A DNA stretch of 64,000 nt, taken from contig NC_045141.1 of NCBI RefSeq assembly GCF_008831285.2, forward strand, positions 20,332,848-20,396,847, in the 5' to 3' direction. Shown one piece after another: positions 1 to 13,627 of this stretch. The notes under the pieces were generated by a model, which worked only from the letters and a program-made list of their open reading frames with translations, was not told the origin of the DNA and did not search any database. Origin of the DNA: Nymphaea colorata (taxonomy: Eukaryota; Streptophyta; Magnoliopsida; Nymphaeales; Nymphaeaceae). Each line of letters begins with the position of its first letter. The stretch's first letter is position 1. The translations under genes were made by a program, and so were the position numbers.

Positions 1-481
1 TAATAATGCGTCATACGTAATGGTAGAAAGATATCGTTTTCGTGGAAATGAGTGGACCAATTGATGAATTCTCCGCTAAGACATGAACTCCCAGTAGAAT
101 CCGGATACCATGTCTCAGAAAACCAGTACGCCACATAAACAACTCAGGATTAGGGTGGCGAAGCAGATGCATATTTAGGTTAAGCGAAAGCTTGGTTCCA
201 AGATGAACACTGCCCATATATGATATATCCTAGACGAGCACCCATCTAGACTGTGGCCAGTGCCATTCATTCACCCTGGAGCTATAGCACGTAATTCAGT
301 AAATTCCACTCCCTCTGTCTTCAAATTTCAATTGTTTCTTTTTCTTATTAGTCAAATCTCAGATAACCAGTTGTTGGGGGCATGATTTTAGAGAGAGAAA
401 GAGAGAGAGAGACAGTGCATATGTTCACTCGGCAAGAGCAAACCAAGGAGTTTTACTACCCGGTGAACTTCTGACCCCCTT
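1..481. other. Left edge, no recognised gene
   Basis: Short open stretches exist on the minus strand (for example about 11-217), but none shows a domain I recognise or convincing splice sites at both ends. A short GA-rich tract lies near 391-412. This could be the 3' part of a gene that also includes the ORF at 482-757, but I cannot show it. Confidence 0.3.
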
Positions 482-757
482 CTACTGCTTGATATGAAGA
501 ACAAAGTTGACAGCCCATTTAAGGTGATCACCTCGACATTCTTCACTACCCTTTCCCACCTGCACTTTACCTGAGGCAAAAAAACGTCGATAATATCTAT
601 GTGCAGCTGCGGTTTGGCCGCCGTTACCAGAAGATGCTGTACTCTGCAAATATTTTAAAGAAGGATAGGTGAATTCGTTGACGAGGGTGAGTCCCACCAG
701 CACTTGACGAGGCTCACCGGCATTTGTACTGCCTTGGTAATGAAACTGAATTTTCAT
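482..757 (-). CDS. Unassigned 91-codon ORF, possibly an exon
   Basis: An ATG at 757 opens a 91-codon reading frame on the minus strand. I do not recognise the protein. It begins MKIQFHYQGSTNAGEP, is of mixed composition and is not low-complexity. About two thirds of the way along there is a plausible splice donor (CTCAG followed by GTAAAG, near 573), so the first 60 or so codons could be an exon rather than the whole ORF being a gene. There is no clear TATA box or partner exon. It may equally be chance. Confidence 0.2.
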   Translation of the reverse strand: MKIQFHYQGSTNAGEPRQVLVGLTLVNEFTYPSLKYLQSTASSGNGGQTAAAHRYYRRFFASGKVQVGKGSEECRGDHLKWAVNFVLHIKQ

Positions 758-1610
758 AAGAAAAAAGAATACCCAGGTAATCGGCTCAGGTAGTCTATAT
801 ACCCCTCTCTATAAATTAGTTATGAACCATAACGTATGTATATGTGCCTGCAAGTGAGTTGGCCCCAACAACGTCCCACTCTGCAACAGAACCTTATGTC
901 ATCATATTACGCCATGCAACTGCCTGATAATACATGAGGCATGGCGTCACAAAGAGGCAACCCGAGACATCAGCTTCTTTCCCTTTCCCATGGACCACAC
1001 CCATATATAACAGTGCACAGCATTTGCAGACCACCATTAATTTACGCAGAGGTTGGTAAATGAGAAAATGAAGACAAGCTATTAGCTTACGTTGGGATAA
1101 GCTTATTGTGGAAAACATTTTCTTTTATTGCTAATCGAAATACAATTGAGACCATAAACCTCTCAAGTCATGTATGTCAGGAGCTTATTGTAGAAGATTC
1201 TTGTTTCAAAGATGTAAGTGTGGGATTTGGATCTGAAGTTGTTTACCTGCAGCAAGCCAATTGATTAAGATATGGACTCTCCCATATAAAACGGCCATCT
1301 TTAGATAACGTTTAATATTAGCTAAGAAATGCTGTTCAATCCATTGGAGCCAGAACTATGGTTTCATATGGTTTTGGTAGGTCTATAACATATCTAATCC
1401 GAAGGCTACTCTCAGTTAATTTTGTTACTTGATCACTAATTATTTGGAGATATAGCTTACCAGGCCGTAGGAAGAAGCCAGTTGATATCTTAAACTTCGT
1501 TTATGAAAATTATAAAGAACTTAGTGCATCATGTGTTTATGAACTCTATAACACAAAGATGATAACAATACTAAGAAAGCCAGAACCTCTTGCTTTGTTA
1601 ACTCATGTCA

Positions 1611-1615
<5 letters not shown>

Positions 1616-1651
<36 letters not shown>

Positions 1652-1678
1652 GAGAGAGAGAGAGAGAGCGAGAGAGAG
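1616..1678. repeat. Compound microsatellite (TA)n(GA)n
   Basis: About 15 TA units run directly into about 13 GA units. The same TA-then-GA order (CT-then-AT on the other strand) recurs at 8904-8970, 9190-9335, 10140-10214, 51417-51496 and 51664-51710. Confidence 0.95.
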
Positions 1679-3074
1679 GTGCCCTCATTTGAAGAATTTT
1701 AATTGACCCCCCAGTCTGTGGGCAACACAAATGGCAAGTACAGGAGCATCAAATGGAGGTTTAGGGTGTGCAACGGAAGATTAATTTATTTATAATAAGA
1801 GCAGCAGAAGCAGCTGTTGCTGCAATACTAATAAAGTAATAGATATTATTGTAGGAAAATCATCATTATTATTTATTTTATTCTAAATAATTATAAATGT
1901 CGCTGTAATTATCATTATCAATAGTATGCTGGTGGTCCATTTATTAAGATATGGCTGAAATCTCCATGTTATAGTGAATGGCAAGGCTTGTGATACTCCA
2001 AGGAGTTGAGGGCTATTATGTTCCCGTTCTTGTATAATTGAAGAAATCGGCTGTCTCTTTTTCCACCCTGAGCTCCCTCCCTCTCCCTTCATGCTTCCCT
2101 CTCTCTCCCTCTCTTCTTATGGGTTTCTTGTATTCTTTATGGTTTTTGTTTTAGATGCATCAGATTCACCCTTTATTCCGGGTTCTGGTGCATTTCTTTG
2201 AGGCGAAATTCATGGCATGCTCATCTTGCCGTGTCAAGATCTCTTTGTAGGTAGATTTTGTAATCTTCATTTTGTTTTCCTTTCTCATCTGGTTTCTATC
2301 CAGCCATTAGATTAGGGCTGATTACCTCTGGACAGCATTAGATTAGATCTGATTGCGTCCGGATACTGTCCAGGGTCCATGGATCTTTCAGGCTTTCTTA
2401 GTTCAAAATTTTGGTTCAAACTTTTGATAAATCATGATTTCCCTTTTTCCTGCAACAATGATATCCTGGTTTTACATTTTCCCGATAAGAAAATTTCTTG
2501 GTTTGCTAAGTTACACATCTACCATCTTTCTTCAAGCTACTGGCCATTTTCACCTAGAGAATCAGTACCATCCCTCCAATATCAGGGCAACGCCAAAGGC
2601 AAACCACAGGTTTCCCTCAGGTATGCTCTTAAATCCTGCTGACTTATTCTCTTTGGAAAAGAAGAGCAGAGTTCTTTCAGTCGTGTTGGTTACGAATATT
2701 TCATTCTTTTCTCAAAATGGGTACCATAAATCTATTTTTGGTAGTCAACAAAACGTTTTTACGGCGATCAAAAAGGAGCGAAAACGATTCAGTTTCGGAA
2801 GCCTGCCTCGATTCATTCCCCAGTTTCCTCATAACCTTATGAGTTAGAATTAAAGGCCTCAATATGGTGTATACTTAGATCCTCCTCAGTTTCAAATCGA
2901 TTCAGAGGGGACTTTTCGTTCTCTTTCTATTTTTAGGAAGAAAGGTTCTGATCATCTTTTTACCGATATAAATATTGCTAAATCGGAAACCACTTCTGAC
3001 ACGATCATTTACAGTTTTCCTACTATTCGTAAGCTACAGCTACCAGGATTCCTGCTTTTTTTTTTTTACCACGA

Positions 3075-3077
<3 letters not shown>

Positions 3078-3110
<33 letters not shown>
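3078..3110. repeat. (CT)n microsatellite
   Basis: About 16 uninterrupted CT units, preceded by a T homopolymer at about 3057-3066. The short protein frames that cross it consist mostly of Ser-Leu or Arg-Glu dipeptides and are not genes. Confidence 0.9.
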
Positions 3111-3112
<2 letters not shown>

Positions 3113-4639
3113 AGAAGGGCCAAGGGGTGCAAGAGTTGCATAAAAGTTGTACGGGAGAAGAGTGATGTTGTTTTCCATGGAGCTGTGGTGCATGCACCAT
3201 AACACCGAGGAAAAAGGTGCTTTTGGTTTCAGAGGGTCCTCCTACTGTCTCCTGCCCACTGCTGCTGCTGCATGGATGGATCCATCGATGGATGGTTGTG
3301 GGGATATCTTTCGGTCGCTGCTTGCAGATGTAGCATCAACAAGATTCACATATATCTGAGGTGGCCCACTCCGCCATTTCTCTCCTTCTGCACATGCAAT
3401 TACGTGCAGATTGTACGTGTGGGGACATGGAAAGAGTGACAGATATGAGAATCTTGATGATGCTGCATCGGCAATTAGCGACTAATTCTCGTTTTGATAC
3501 GCGTTCGTTCTCTGTAGACGGATGGAAGCCCGCCTGAGGGGAAGAAGACAGGAAAATCTAAGAAGAATGGTTGCGGTTGTAGACTATTGAAAGGGTATTG
3601 TGAATCTATTATTGCGGTTCATTGTCACCCTGAACTTTTCCGTCATTTATATCCTTCCAGCAAGATCATATAAGGTTTGTGAAATATGCAGCTACTGGTC
3701 AATTTGCGAGGAGGAAGATTGTTTTCTCTAGCACCCTCTTCTTTTTTCGTAGAGAGAGTATATTGGATCCGTAGTTTCTTATTTTACTTCCTATTTTAGA
3801 TGAATGCATCGTTCGGTTTAAGAGAAAGAAGAAAAAATTCTGGCTGTTGATTTGAGCTGTTGCAGCACTTACAGGATCTATTTTATTCGCCGTGGCCGCT
3901 GCACATCTGTAAGTGTTCCTTTTGTGTTCGCTCTCACGATCTAATGATCCGCGAATAGCTAAGTTATTTATCCATGAGATCTATCCTCTTGGCAGACAGA
4001 AGATGTACCATCTCTGCGATCTTTCGTTTTATACTTCCTAATTTCCTTAAGTTTCTGTTGCTAAAACTTCCAGAGGTCTGTTCTCCCTACCAAAGCAAAT
4101 TAAAGAAGCAAAAAGAAGAAAAAATCCGCACATCGGATATCATCTTAGCAGACTAGTTGCTGATCTTAAAGTGATATGCTCAAGAAGAAATACAGGAAAT
4201 TCAAATGGCCGAAATATTATATTCCACTCCCAAAGGAGTACTTTTGAAATGCTAAAGCAAATGATTTGACCTTTTTTGAGTGCTACTATTCTCGTTTGAC
4301 GTGATCCGTGAACCAGGTTGCTTTTCTGAATGCAAGTTGACGTTTGTATTATTTTTTATTAGATTTGATTAGTGGTTGATGAACAATAAATTGAATTGAC
4401 ATGAGCTTCTTAATTTCTTAATGCCGTCCTATACTATGTAGAGTAGTGAATAAGTGGAAGCTGTTTAAGATTGAATTAGTGGAAGGAGATATGATAAATT
4501 GATCTGATTCTCTAATTAAAATATTGGTAAAGCTTTCCCCTGTTCTAGCATCAGTGGATATCTTTTTCAAAATTTAAAAATCTAGGATCACAACAAAAGG
4601 GGTACATGCCTTTCATAAAGGTACAATATTCCTTCATTT

Positions 4640-6660
4640 GAAGTTTTTCAATGGCATTAGCCATTATGGCATTTATATTCGCTTTTCTAGGTTGGTGTTC
4701 TAACATTCACGCATTTTTCAAGCTCTTCTATGCCCATGTTTTAAAAAATGTGCATTCTTGGTCCTTTCAGCTTCTATACTCTACCTTCTCAAGCTCATGC
4801 CCTGCAAATTCCCACAAAAATTTTTTCAGCTATCAATTCTATGTCCAGCCTCAAGGCGCCGGTTCAAACGGATTTCTTGTCGACTTCTTTAAATGGCATT
4901 GGGATATAGTTAATGAGGACACATGTAATATTTTTAGAGAATTTCATCGAAGCACATAGCTTCCTCTGGACATGTACAAGTGCTTAATCACACTCATTCT
5001 CAAGCATAGATAAGATAACCATACATCAAACTATTGTCCAATCTTTATAATGGGGAATTTAAGAAGGATTACTGCTAAGGTAATTGAGACAAGAACTAGG
5101 TCACTCCTCGAATTAATTTTGCATGATCTGTTTACACTTATACTGGAAAGAGATATTCAACATGCTCTTATTATGGCACCCATTTTTCATGTTTAAGGTG
5201 GACTTAAGAAAGGCATTTGACTATATATCATAGTCCTATTTGCTGCAATTGTTGAAGTATATGAATTTTGGTAAACAATATATGTCTTGGATCAAAGAGT
5301 TGCTTACCAAATCAAAGACATCTATCGTTATCAATGGACGCTTAAGACCCTCCTTCATACCACAACGAGGAGTTTGGCAAGGTTGCCCCTTTATCCCTGC
5401 CTTGTTCAACAAAACAATGGAAGGTTTAGTAGTTTTAATTAAAAGGGCAGCCGCAAGTGAGTTGCCTAACCCTATCAATGTGGATGACCTCTCATCTAAT
5501 ATTATTCAGTATAAAGATGACTTGATGTTTTTTGGGGAAGCAACTTTTCAACAGATAATGGTAACATTGCTCATTATTTGTATCTTCTCTATGACATCTT
5601 ATCTTGACATTAATGAAGACAAATTGTCTATTACCTTGTTAAATGTTGATGCATACATTAAGTTTGAATCTTTGATGCATCTCTTTCAATGCAAATGATC
5701 GATCTTTATATTGAATACTTGGGGCTTTCCCTTCAACTACAAGCAATCAAAACACCTTCTTGGTTGCCAATCATTGATAATATTAACAATAGATTGGCTT
5801 CTTGAAAATCTAGACATCTATCCCAGCTAATAAAGTAACCATGATCAAGTATGTCCTCTCCACTCTGCCTTCTTATTTCTTGTCGGTGTTCTCCCTACCT
5901 GCTAAGGTGGAAAATGGGCTGAATCACATTCTCAAAAAAATTTTGTAATGTGGGCCTAGCCTGAAGAAGAAAAAACATCTTGTAGCTTAGAAATCTATTT
6001 CTCTACCCTTTTCTCGTGGAGGTCTAAGAATTCCACATATCAGAAAAAGAAATATATCTTTCATTTTAAAGTGGTGGACTTTTGTCCAAGACTCCAATTC
6101 AATTTGTGCGATGGCTTTCCGCCACAAATGCAATTTGCATAGTCTCTTATGTGCAGTTCAAAGATAGTTTCCATATAACAATTTTCTTCATGGGAATGAG
6201 ATGGTGAAGGGCGTTTCTCTGTAGCTTGTGCTTACAATTTGTTTTAACCTCTCAGTGTTGATTGGTTCCTTCATAATATCCTTTGAGCTGGGGGTCCTAC
6301 TCGACGATCCAAAACTTTTTGCCTAACTTATTAAGATGGACCACATATAGACTCAAAATAGCCTAATGAGGTCTGGTTTTCACCTTGCTAGCAAATAGCC
6401 ATTAAGTTGTTGTGCCGAAGAAACTACCACTCACTTGTTTTGGTTTTGTTGAGTGTCTCAAGATATTTCATGTGCTTACCTGGTTTATGCTTGAAGTCAA
6501 AACATATCTACGATTCAGGATCTTATTCATGGACCAGTTACTTCTTGGTGGGTCATATGGAACTCCAAGAATGATATTATTTATAAAAATAAGGTTGTCT
6601 CAGTTTGCATTACATAATTCATTTTGTATGATGTTTGGTTAATTACTCATAACTTATAGG
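4640..6660 (+). pseudogene. Fossil LINE (L1-type) ORF2 reverse transcriptase
   Basis: A decayed non-LTR retrotransposon reverse transcriptase on the plus strand. Motifs appear in the right order but in shifting frames. A fingers-like segment (GSNGFLVDFFKWHWD, about 4860-4905) matches the usual PGPDGF..EFF..FW. Next comes KVDLRKAFD near 5195-5225 with its catalytic aspartate, followed by an in-frame stop. Then RGVWQGCPFIPALFN lies near 5367-5412, and YKDDLMFF near 5509-5532 stands in place of YADD. A thumb-like EYLGLSL motif follows near 5714, and remnants of the zinc-knuckle RT tail lie near 6400-6640. The ORF1 and endonuclease parts are not recognised. Stops and frameshifts show it is inactive. 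The 5' and 3' limits are approximate. Confidence 0.8.
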
Positions 6661-8901
6661 GGAATGACAGTATCTACAACCTCTTACAAGAATTAAGAGT
6701 TGAGTCTTAGAAGTAACCTATATTCCAAGTTCAACCCTTCTTTGGATGTTATTTTCCTCTCTCTCTCATCCCACCACCCCCACGCCCCTAGGTTGGTGAG
6801 TAGAAAACAAAGTTCAAAGGAAAATTACACCCTCAGAAATCGTATACAATATAATTAAATCATAGCAGTGGCCACACGATGTGCAGACACTAATGTTCGC
6901 AGCAGCTGGTCATTATAAGCAGTAACTGCTTAGAGTCACCTTGCGTTGCTCTGCGAACTGATCAGGCTGTACTTTTTTGGTCCCTGCTTCACCTATATTC
7001 ATATATCTAAAAATAAAAGCTCACCCCCACATGGGCAGACATAAAGCACGTACGCAGTCAATCATAATCACATGCATGTTCATAGAAGCACACGCATTCC
7101 CCTCTTTCTCTCTCTCGGCTCACTTTGTGATGAAATACTTCAAACCAGCCGAAGGATTTTTTGCTAAACCTTTATCCGGAATTTTGTGTGGAACATGAAC
7201 GAAAAGAAGAAAATCTTAAAACGCATATTTCCACTCTTCGATTCAACACGATGGTTAAAGACTAAAGAACCATGGACGTACAACGCATGGACTTGGTTTC
7301 AACATTACACTTGATGAACTTGGTCGATCTCCCTTTCTCCAGAAGCTGAAGTCCTGTACATCCAGATGGCTGGAACTGTAAATGTCTGTTTGTTGAAATA
7401 TAGTCTTTTCCGTCTTCTATAAATCATTCATGCACAGTGAAAAATTGAAAAGAATTTTTTAGAATCACAAATCTTGCAAATTGGGACGGGAAAAAGAGGG
7501 TGACTGCAACACGTAAATCATTCACGGTTTCTACTTCAAATACAACGATGGTATATGTCTACCTTCCTGCAAATTCACCTTTTTATTTCATATATAATCT
7601 TTTAGAACTTCAACGTCTCCCACTCTGATCGAAACTACTTATTAACAGGAAAAAACTGCGACTATGGTCACCGACCATTCAAGCTAGCTTCCATCAGTGA
7701 ATATTTTTTTTAGATTTCAAACTTCCTTCATGAACAGGAAGCTCCGTTCCATGGCGGTGCAAGGCCTTTAAGCTATCTCTGTAGGTTGTCTTTGATGCCT
7801 TGGGAAAATTTCCTGAGTGGGCCAGCAATTGCTTGTGGCATGTGCCCTACTGATATCAAACAGTTCGCCCATTGAGAAATCAAGGACAGGCACGCAGAGA
7901 CGGCAAAAGGACCCTGCAGTGTCTCGATGGGAGCCATGCCATGCAGGTACCACCGTCTTTTGAACCATGCACTATATGTTGCCAAAATTAGCAGAAAGAC
8001 AGCAACAGTAAGAGATCCCCTTGTTTGTTTGTTTCTTATCGTTGCCTAAAATCGTGACTGTGAGAGATATATATCTTTCTTCTATATTCAATATAGCTTA
8101 GAGTAATATGTCTCATTGAAACATATAACTTATGTACTGTAACCAGGTGAGATGTAAAGTGGAGATTGAGTTACTATAAGTAAAGGTGGCTCTGGTTCCA
8201 AGGGCCATTGATGTCTGGCCGTGCAAGATATGCATTGGAATGCTTGCCTATCGAATAATTTTGAAAATTAAAAGAAAATGTTCAAGAGGGCATCGGCTTC
8301 CTGGTGGTACGTACATTTTTTATTTGGCATGCATTGTTCTCATTGGATTCAGCTTTGCCCGCGTTACAGAGAAAATGTGTCCTAGAATATTCATCATTAG
8401 GCCACAGACTATTATTATTCAGAAACTGCCAGACGAGGACCTACGGTCACCAAATCGTCGTTGGTCGTTCTTTTTCCCCGAAAGAAAAATTCATTACTTC
8501 ATGTTAAAAAAGTTTTACAACTTAGGTGGGCGTGTATTAAGTTTTCATTTTAATCAAGGACAATATTGAAAAGTATACCACTTATACATTAGGCACCTAC
8601 ATATATAGATGGTGTGTAAATCAACTTTTCAGAATTCAGCTACTAACTTACTAAGACATGAGAGTTGTTTGTGATTAAATTGCAGTCGTTTGCCTCCTCC
8701 ATACTTTCAGAATGCAGTTGTTAGATGATAAGTTGCATAATTGACGATTCAATATCCAAAGTGCTATTCATCCTTTCTTGCGAATATGTGAAGTTGGTGA
8801 TTATGATGCATCTCCAACTATGTATATGGATGGATTTATCGACTAAAACTATAAGATTCGAAATGAAGAATGAAAATCAAAAGTAATATTAGATATAATG
8901 G

Positions 8902-8903
<2 letters not shown>

Positions 8904-8970
<67 letters not shown>
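8904..8970. repeat. Compound microsatellite (AT)n(AG)n
   Basis: About 17 AT units are followed directly by about 15 AG units with one interruption. This is the same unit order as at 1616-1678. Confidence 0.95.
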
Positions 8971-8973
<3 letters not shown>

Positions 8974-9189
8974 GAAACAGACAGACATGCAGACAACAGA
9001 CACACCCAAGTCCTAATTAACAACTGTAACTATTGAGCCAGCTTCTCAGTTTTCTCCTTATTAATTAATCATATTTAATGAGAGAAAAAAAGAGATTAGG
9101 ACATTTAAGGTTGTCGCCAATGTACATGTAAGGATCTAGTGTTCTGTTTGTGCATGTGCACGCATGCGTGTATGCCTCCCTCTCCCTCT

Positions 9190-9337
<148 letters not shown>

Positions 9338-9452
9338 GTGCTCTTGAGAACACCTTATACACCTAGTTATAGATGTTCATTTTTCATAAACAATGTTTTT
9401 TTTTGTTCAGCCAATCTTGCAGGTAAGATCTACATATATATTTTACTAGACA

Positions 9453-9497
<45 letters not shown>

Positions 9498-9589
9498 CAA
9501 ATTTTGAAGACAAGAAAATTCATGTTTTCAAGCCCAACTTACACAATTTCCTTCATATAAAGTTCGTAACATAAGCATAGCTTCCGGCC

Positions 9590-10137
9590 AGAAGCACCAT
9601 TGCATTATTCTCTCTTTCTCTCTCTCTCTTTCTCTCCCCTCTGTCTCGTTGCGGCTGAGTCTCGAGTCCACCTTTTTACCTCTCGCCACTTTTTTCTTTA
9701 GTGTTCTTGTCTCTTTCTGGCTTTTTCTTGTTAGTAGCCTTTTAGATCCACTCTCCATTTGTCTTTTTTTCTTCTTCTGTCATTCCCCTCGCTTGGCGGT
9801 TTCCTGGGGTTGTGTCTGGAGGTTGTGGCTCATTTCAGCTTAGTGGCGCATTTGAGAAGCGCGCAATAATACGGTCTTCAGGGGCGCCTTCTCTTCGTCG
9901 GAGTCTGTGGCTCGTCTTGTGCAAGGGGGTGTTTATTTTGTCATTCGGCTACGACGTCGTCCTTCGTCTGCGACTGGGTGATTGTGCCGCTCCGTCTCCC
10001 CACTCTCTCTCCACCCCTTTTATTTTGTTTTACTATACATTGTATTATATATTTCGTTTCTTTGCTTATATTTGCGGCTGTTATTGTATTGGGGGACTTC
10101 TTGTCTCGAAATTTTGGTATAAATTATCATTTTATCG

Positions 10138-10138
<1 letters not shown>
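9590..10138. other. GC-richer unique island between microsatellites
   Basis: About 550 bp of pyrimidine-rich, comparatively GC-rich sequence on the plus strand, bounded by (CT)n-type tracts on both sides. It has open frames but no recognised domain. The composition resembles a 5' leader or first exon, but no donor site or downstream exon could be linked to it. Confidence 0.3.
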
Positions 10139-10139
<1 letters not shown>

Positions 10140-10193
<54 letters not shown>

Positions 10194-10230
10194 GATATAT
10201 ATATATATATATATGTTTGTGTGTGTGTGT
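10140..10230. repeat. Compound microsatellite (CT)n(AT)n(GT)n
   Basis: About 15 CT units, then about 22 AT units with one GAT interruption near 10194, then a short GT run. It repeats the unit order of 9190-9335. Confidence 0.95.
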
Positions 10231-11429
10231 TTATTTATTTCTGTGAAGAAATATGCCGTCTGACCTTTTAGAAAAACGAATCAATTTTGAACCTTGAATA
10301 TTATAAAGAATTACATTAAGGAGGTGAATGGTTCATTCTACCTCCCCAAGCACTCAGTTTTTTTCCAATCTATAACGTTGGTACACAGAGGTACTTAAGC
10401 ACAGTGATTTGTTCACATTATTCCATATAATTAAAAGGTACGTTACCTCTAACATCTTCCAGTGTCGTATATAGTATCATAGAAAAAGCTTGAAAAATAG
10501 AACCAGAATATTAATGTACGAAGCACAACGTTGCATGAAATGTAATAAAATGATCGACATGTACACAAATTAGAAAATAAAGTTTTTGCATGAAATGAAT
10601 TAGTGAAATGAATATTGACTTTGCTACGTTTTCGCTAGTTGCCCACACATGCTATTCAGCTTAACCTTGCATAAAATGTCTTTACCGAACCCTATTGATC
10701 AACTGCCTATTTGTCACATCAATGTAACTGAAGTTTGTTGCCTCCACAGTGGCATCCGAAAGTTCTAAGTAGTTTGGTGAAGAATGAATAAAAATGCATT
10801 TTTGTAGGAGAGAGAGAGAGAGTGTGCATAACGACTCGTTGCAATACTAACTCGGGTGACTAGTATATGAATAACACTTATAAAACCTTCAAGGGTTCTT
10901 AATATTATCAATATAAAACTATTTTTACTTCTCTCGCATAAAGTGTCACCACCCTCCACTCCTTAGCTGACTACGATTCACTCTTAAAGAGACATGCATG
11001 TATTTGGACAATTGATAGTAAGGGTCCTAAGAAACTGTTTGATCCTAACAAATAAGGTAAATTCAAGGAACAATGTGTGTAGGGTGACGTGAATCTGCCT
11101 CTTTATTTGCAGAGATGATAGCAATAATGTGTTACTATTGTCAAACACTGATTTTCCTTCCATTGGAGGTTTTTTCTTTATTTGGCCCTTTCTATAAATA
11201 ATTGAATAATTATTTTTCTAATTTTGTATGTTTTGCCTCGCACAGAATAGGAATTACCTCACTGTGTAAGAAGGCATGCATTATTATGCTGTGTATCTTG
11301 TATAAAAGACAAGCTAATGAAATTTTCAACTTAGCTCAACCTTTTAGGGTGGTGTTCACTCTTTCTGTATCATGTATTACGCTGTCCTGATCACTATACA
11401 ATAGCATATGCCCGCTAGATCGGTCTGAG

Positions 11430-11680
11430 TTAGAAGTGGACAACGGGTTGGGTACCGGACGGGTCGATCAGGCCCGGGTTTGGACCCGACAAAAGCCCAG
11501 ACTGGCCTAATTCGTTTCGATAACTTTTTAATATTATTTTTATTTTATTAATAATATATAATTTATTATTAAAATATATTATATTCAAAAAAATATTTTA
11601 AAAATATTTTTTATTTTGATTGGGCCTGGCCTGTCAGGACCTTACTTTTACTTTTGTCGGATTGCAAACTCGATGCCTAA
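11430..11680. repeat. MITE-like element, GC-rich ends and AT-rich core
   Basis: A G+C-rich segment (GGTACCGGACGGGTC, CAGGCCCGGGTTTGGACCCG) is followed by a strongly AT-rich core at about 11525-11620 and then a second GC-rich segment (TTGGGCCTGGCCTGTCAGG). This layout is common in degenerate plant MITEs. Terminal repeats are imperfect and no target duplication was identified, so the limits are approximate. Confidence 0.4.
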
Positions 11681-12959
11681 GCTTAGTCTCAGTATTGCAC
11701 TAACAAATGCATAATGGGTTCAAATCCTATAACTAATATTCTTTTGAACTGTAAATGATGGTGACAGAACGGGCATCATAGATTCGTAGGGTAGGGGGCG
11801 AAGAGAGGTTAGCTTGGCCTCTTGCAAACGACCACTATACAGTCGCATATTTTTTTTCTTGGCAATGGACAACAACTTTTCAGCTTAATTAATTCCCATT
11901 TTGTTCTCATACATAAGAGTGGACACCTTTTTTTTATCTTTTGAGGGTATTCTTGTTATTTCACCGCGTGGAAGCCAAACATATGATAGCTAGCTTCCAG
12001 GTCCAGCCAACTCAACCTAATAGGGTCACCTTTCCAACACTCAACCCCATATTGAAAATGAAAACCCTTAGAACCTCAAGAACCTGAGAGGAGGTTGCCT
12101 AGGTCAAAAGAAAAGGGGATATTTTGATAATTATTTAAAAAAATGTCCTTTTTAATCTTTTCATATTTTTTATTTTGTTCTTTCTCTTTACAAAAACTTT
12201 TCGTTTTTATTAACTGAAGGTATTTTCATCATTAACTATATTAATGCACAAAAAAATTGTGCACCAGGTGTACATAATCAGTCCCAACAACTTTGAGTCG
12301 CATGAAGCACAGGTAAACCCTGCCCCTGGAAAGGAACAAGTTGAGGGTTCAAGGACAAGAGCGAGGTTTGAACCCTCACCCAACTATCCACCGGCTTGCC
12401 CCCTCTTCAATTATTACGTAAAGTATTTGTACTTAGGAAAGTAAATAGTTATTATATATATATATAGCTATTGTATCTGTCTCAAAGATACAATGAATGA
12501 ACCCACCATATAACCCATGATTTTCTTTGTGCTGCATGTACTCTTCTGGCATCGCCATTGAATTCAAGTATGACACATATTAATGTATATGCGCTTATTC
12601 TTTTGCAGTTTCGGGTCATTATCAACTGCTGTTGTTCATCTGTTATGTATAATATCGTTTCTCCTTGTTCTCTGGTAGCTCTGAGCTCTGCATGTATTGA
12701 TTGCCAAGACTTGATAAGTTCATGATCCTCATAAATGCTCTCGTTGCCTGGATGCTGCATCATAAAGTTTGCGTCTTCCAGCTGCTAAGGGTGCAGACGG
12801 GTCGGATTCATCAGTCCCATCGAGTTTCTACCCATGTATTTGAATTCATTGTGGATCTGCATGCCAGTCCCAAACATTAATCAGATTGACCGCAAAAATC
12901 AGGAATCTGTTGATGGTGGAGTATCTTATATAGAGTAAGTGCCCGACATGATGCGAATT

Positions 12960-13340
12960 TGCTTGTTAAAACTCTATTAAAATTCAGATCGGACTCAAGT
13001 GTAAATGTATGTTTGAAATGTTAAATTAGTCGAGTTACAGTTGTAAGAACTTGACTCTTTTAAACTCAACTCGGCTCAACTATATAATGAATGCTGAACT
13101 ATAATAAATGAATAGTTAAACGAGTAGCAATTGAACGAGTTGAACAAATTAACGATTTAAACAAGCTAAAAGAAACAAAACAGACTTAATAAAAACAAGT
13201 TAAGCGAGTTGAAGATGGTATCGTCAAGTCAAGATCGACATAGAATCAAGCTCAATCCTATTCTACTTGATCAGGTTCAAACAGTGTTCGAGCTCAAGTT
13301 TTTTTAGTTGAATTGAGCTCACTCGGTTCGTGTGCAGCCC
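12960..13340. repeat. Dispersed plant repeat rich in GAGCTC and CGAGTT words
   Basis: Repeated short words (CGAGTTGAA, AACGAGT, GAGCTCAAG, GAGCTCACTCGG) and the end GTGTGCAGCCC are typical of a degenerate dispersed element found in many plant genomes. No coding capacity is seen. The element class cannot be decided from one copy. Confidence 0.35.
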
Positions 13341-13627
13341 AATATAGGGGTTGGGTACTTTCCGCAACAGTTGGTGAGCCTGATCATGATGAAGGGCACA
13401 TGCCAATTGCCATACATATTTCAGATATCAAAGGGGGTGCCGACATCTTCCATAAAACAGAAATGCTTGTATGAACAGATCAAAGAGAAGCCTCGATGCC
13501 TGATGGATTATACTCTTGAAAAATGAAAACCCATTATGATTCATTATTAGGAGTTAGAACAGATCATAACTACAATGCTTATATTGTGTAAAGCCACGTG
13601 AAATGTACAGGGTAATTAAATTGGAGA

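Larger units (their letters stand above)
760..4640. other. Intergenic, no gene recognised
   Basis: AT-rich sequence with short unsupported ORFs on both strands. It holds a compound (TA)n(GA)n microsatellite at about 1616-1678, a (CT)n tract near 3078-3110, and short homopolymers. The T-rich stretch from 2100 to 2850 has open frames on the plus strand, but they show no domain and no splice logic. Confidence 0.6.

Noticed and set aside
12340-12400. Possible tRNA or retrotransposon primer-site signal (GGTTTGAACCCTCAC)
   Set aside because: Only a B-box-like word is present; no cloverleaf or A box could be formed. Such words are common in plant dispersed repeats.
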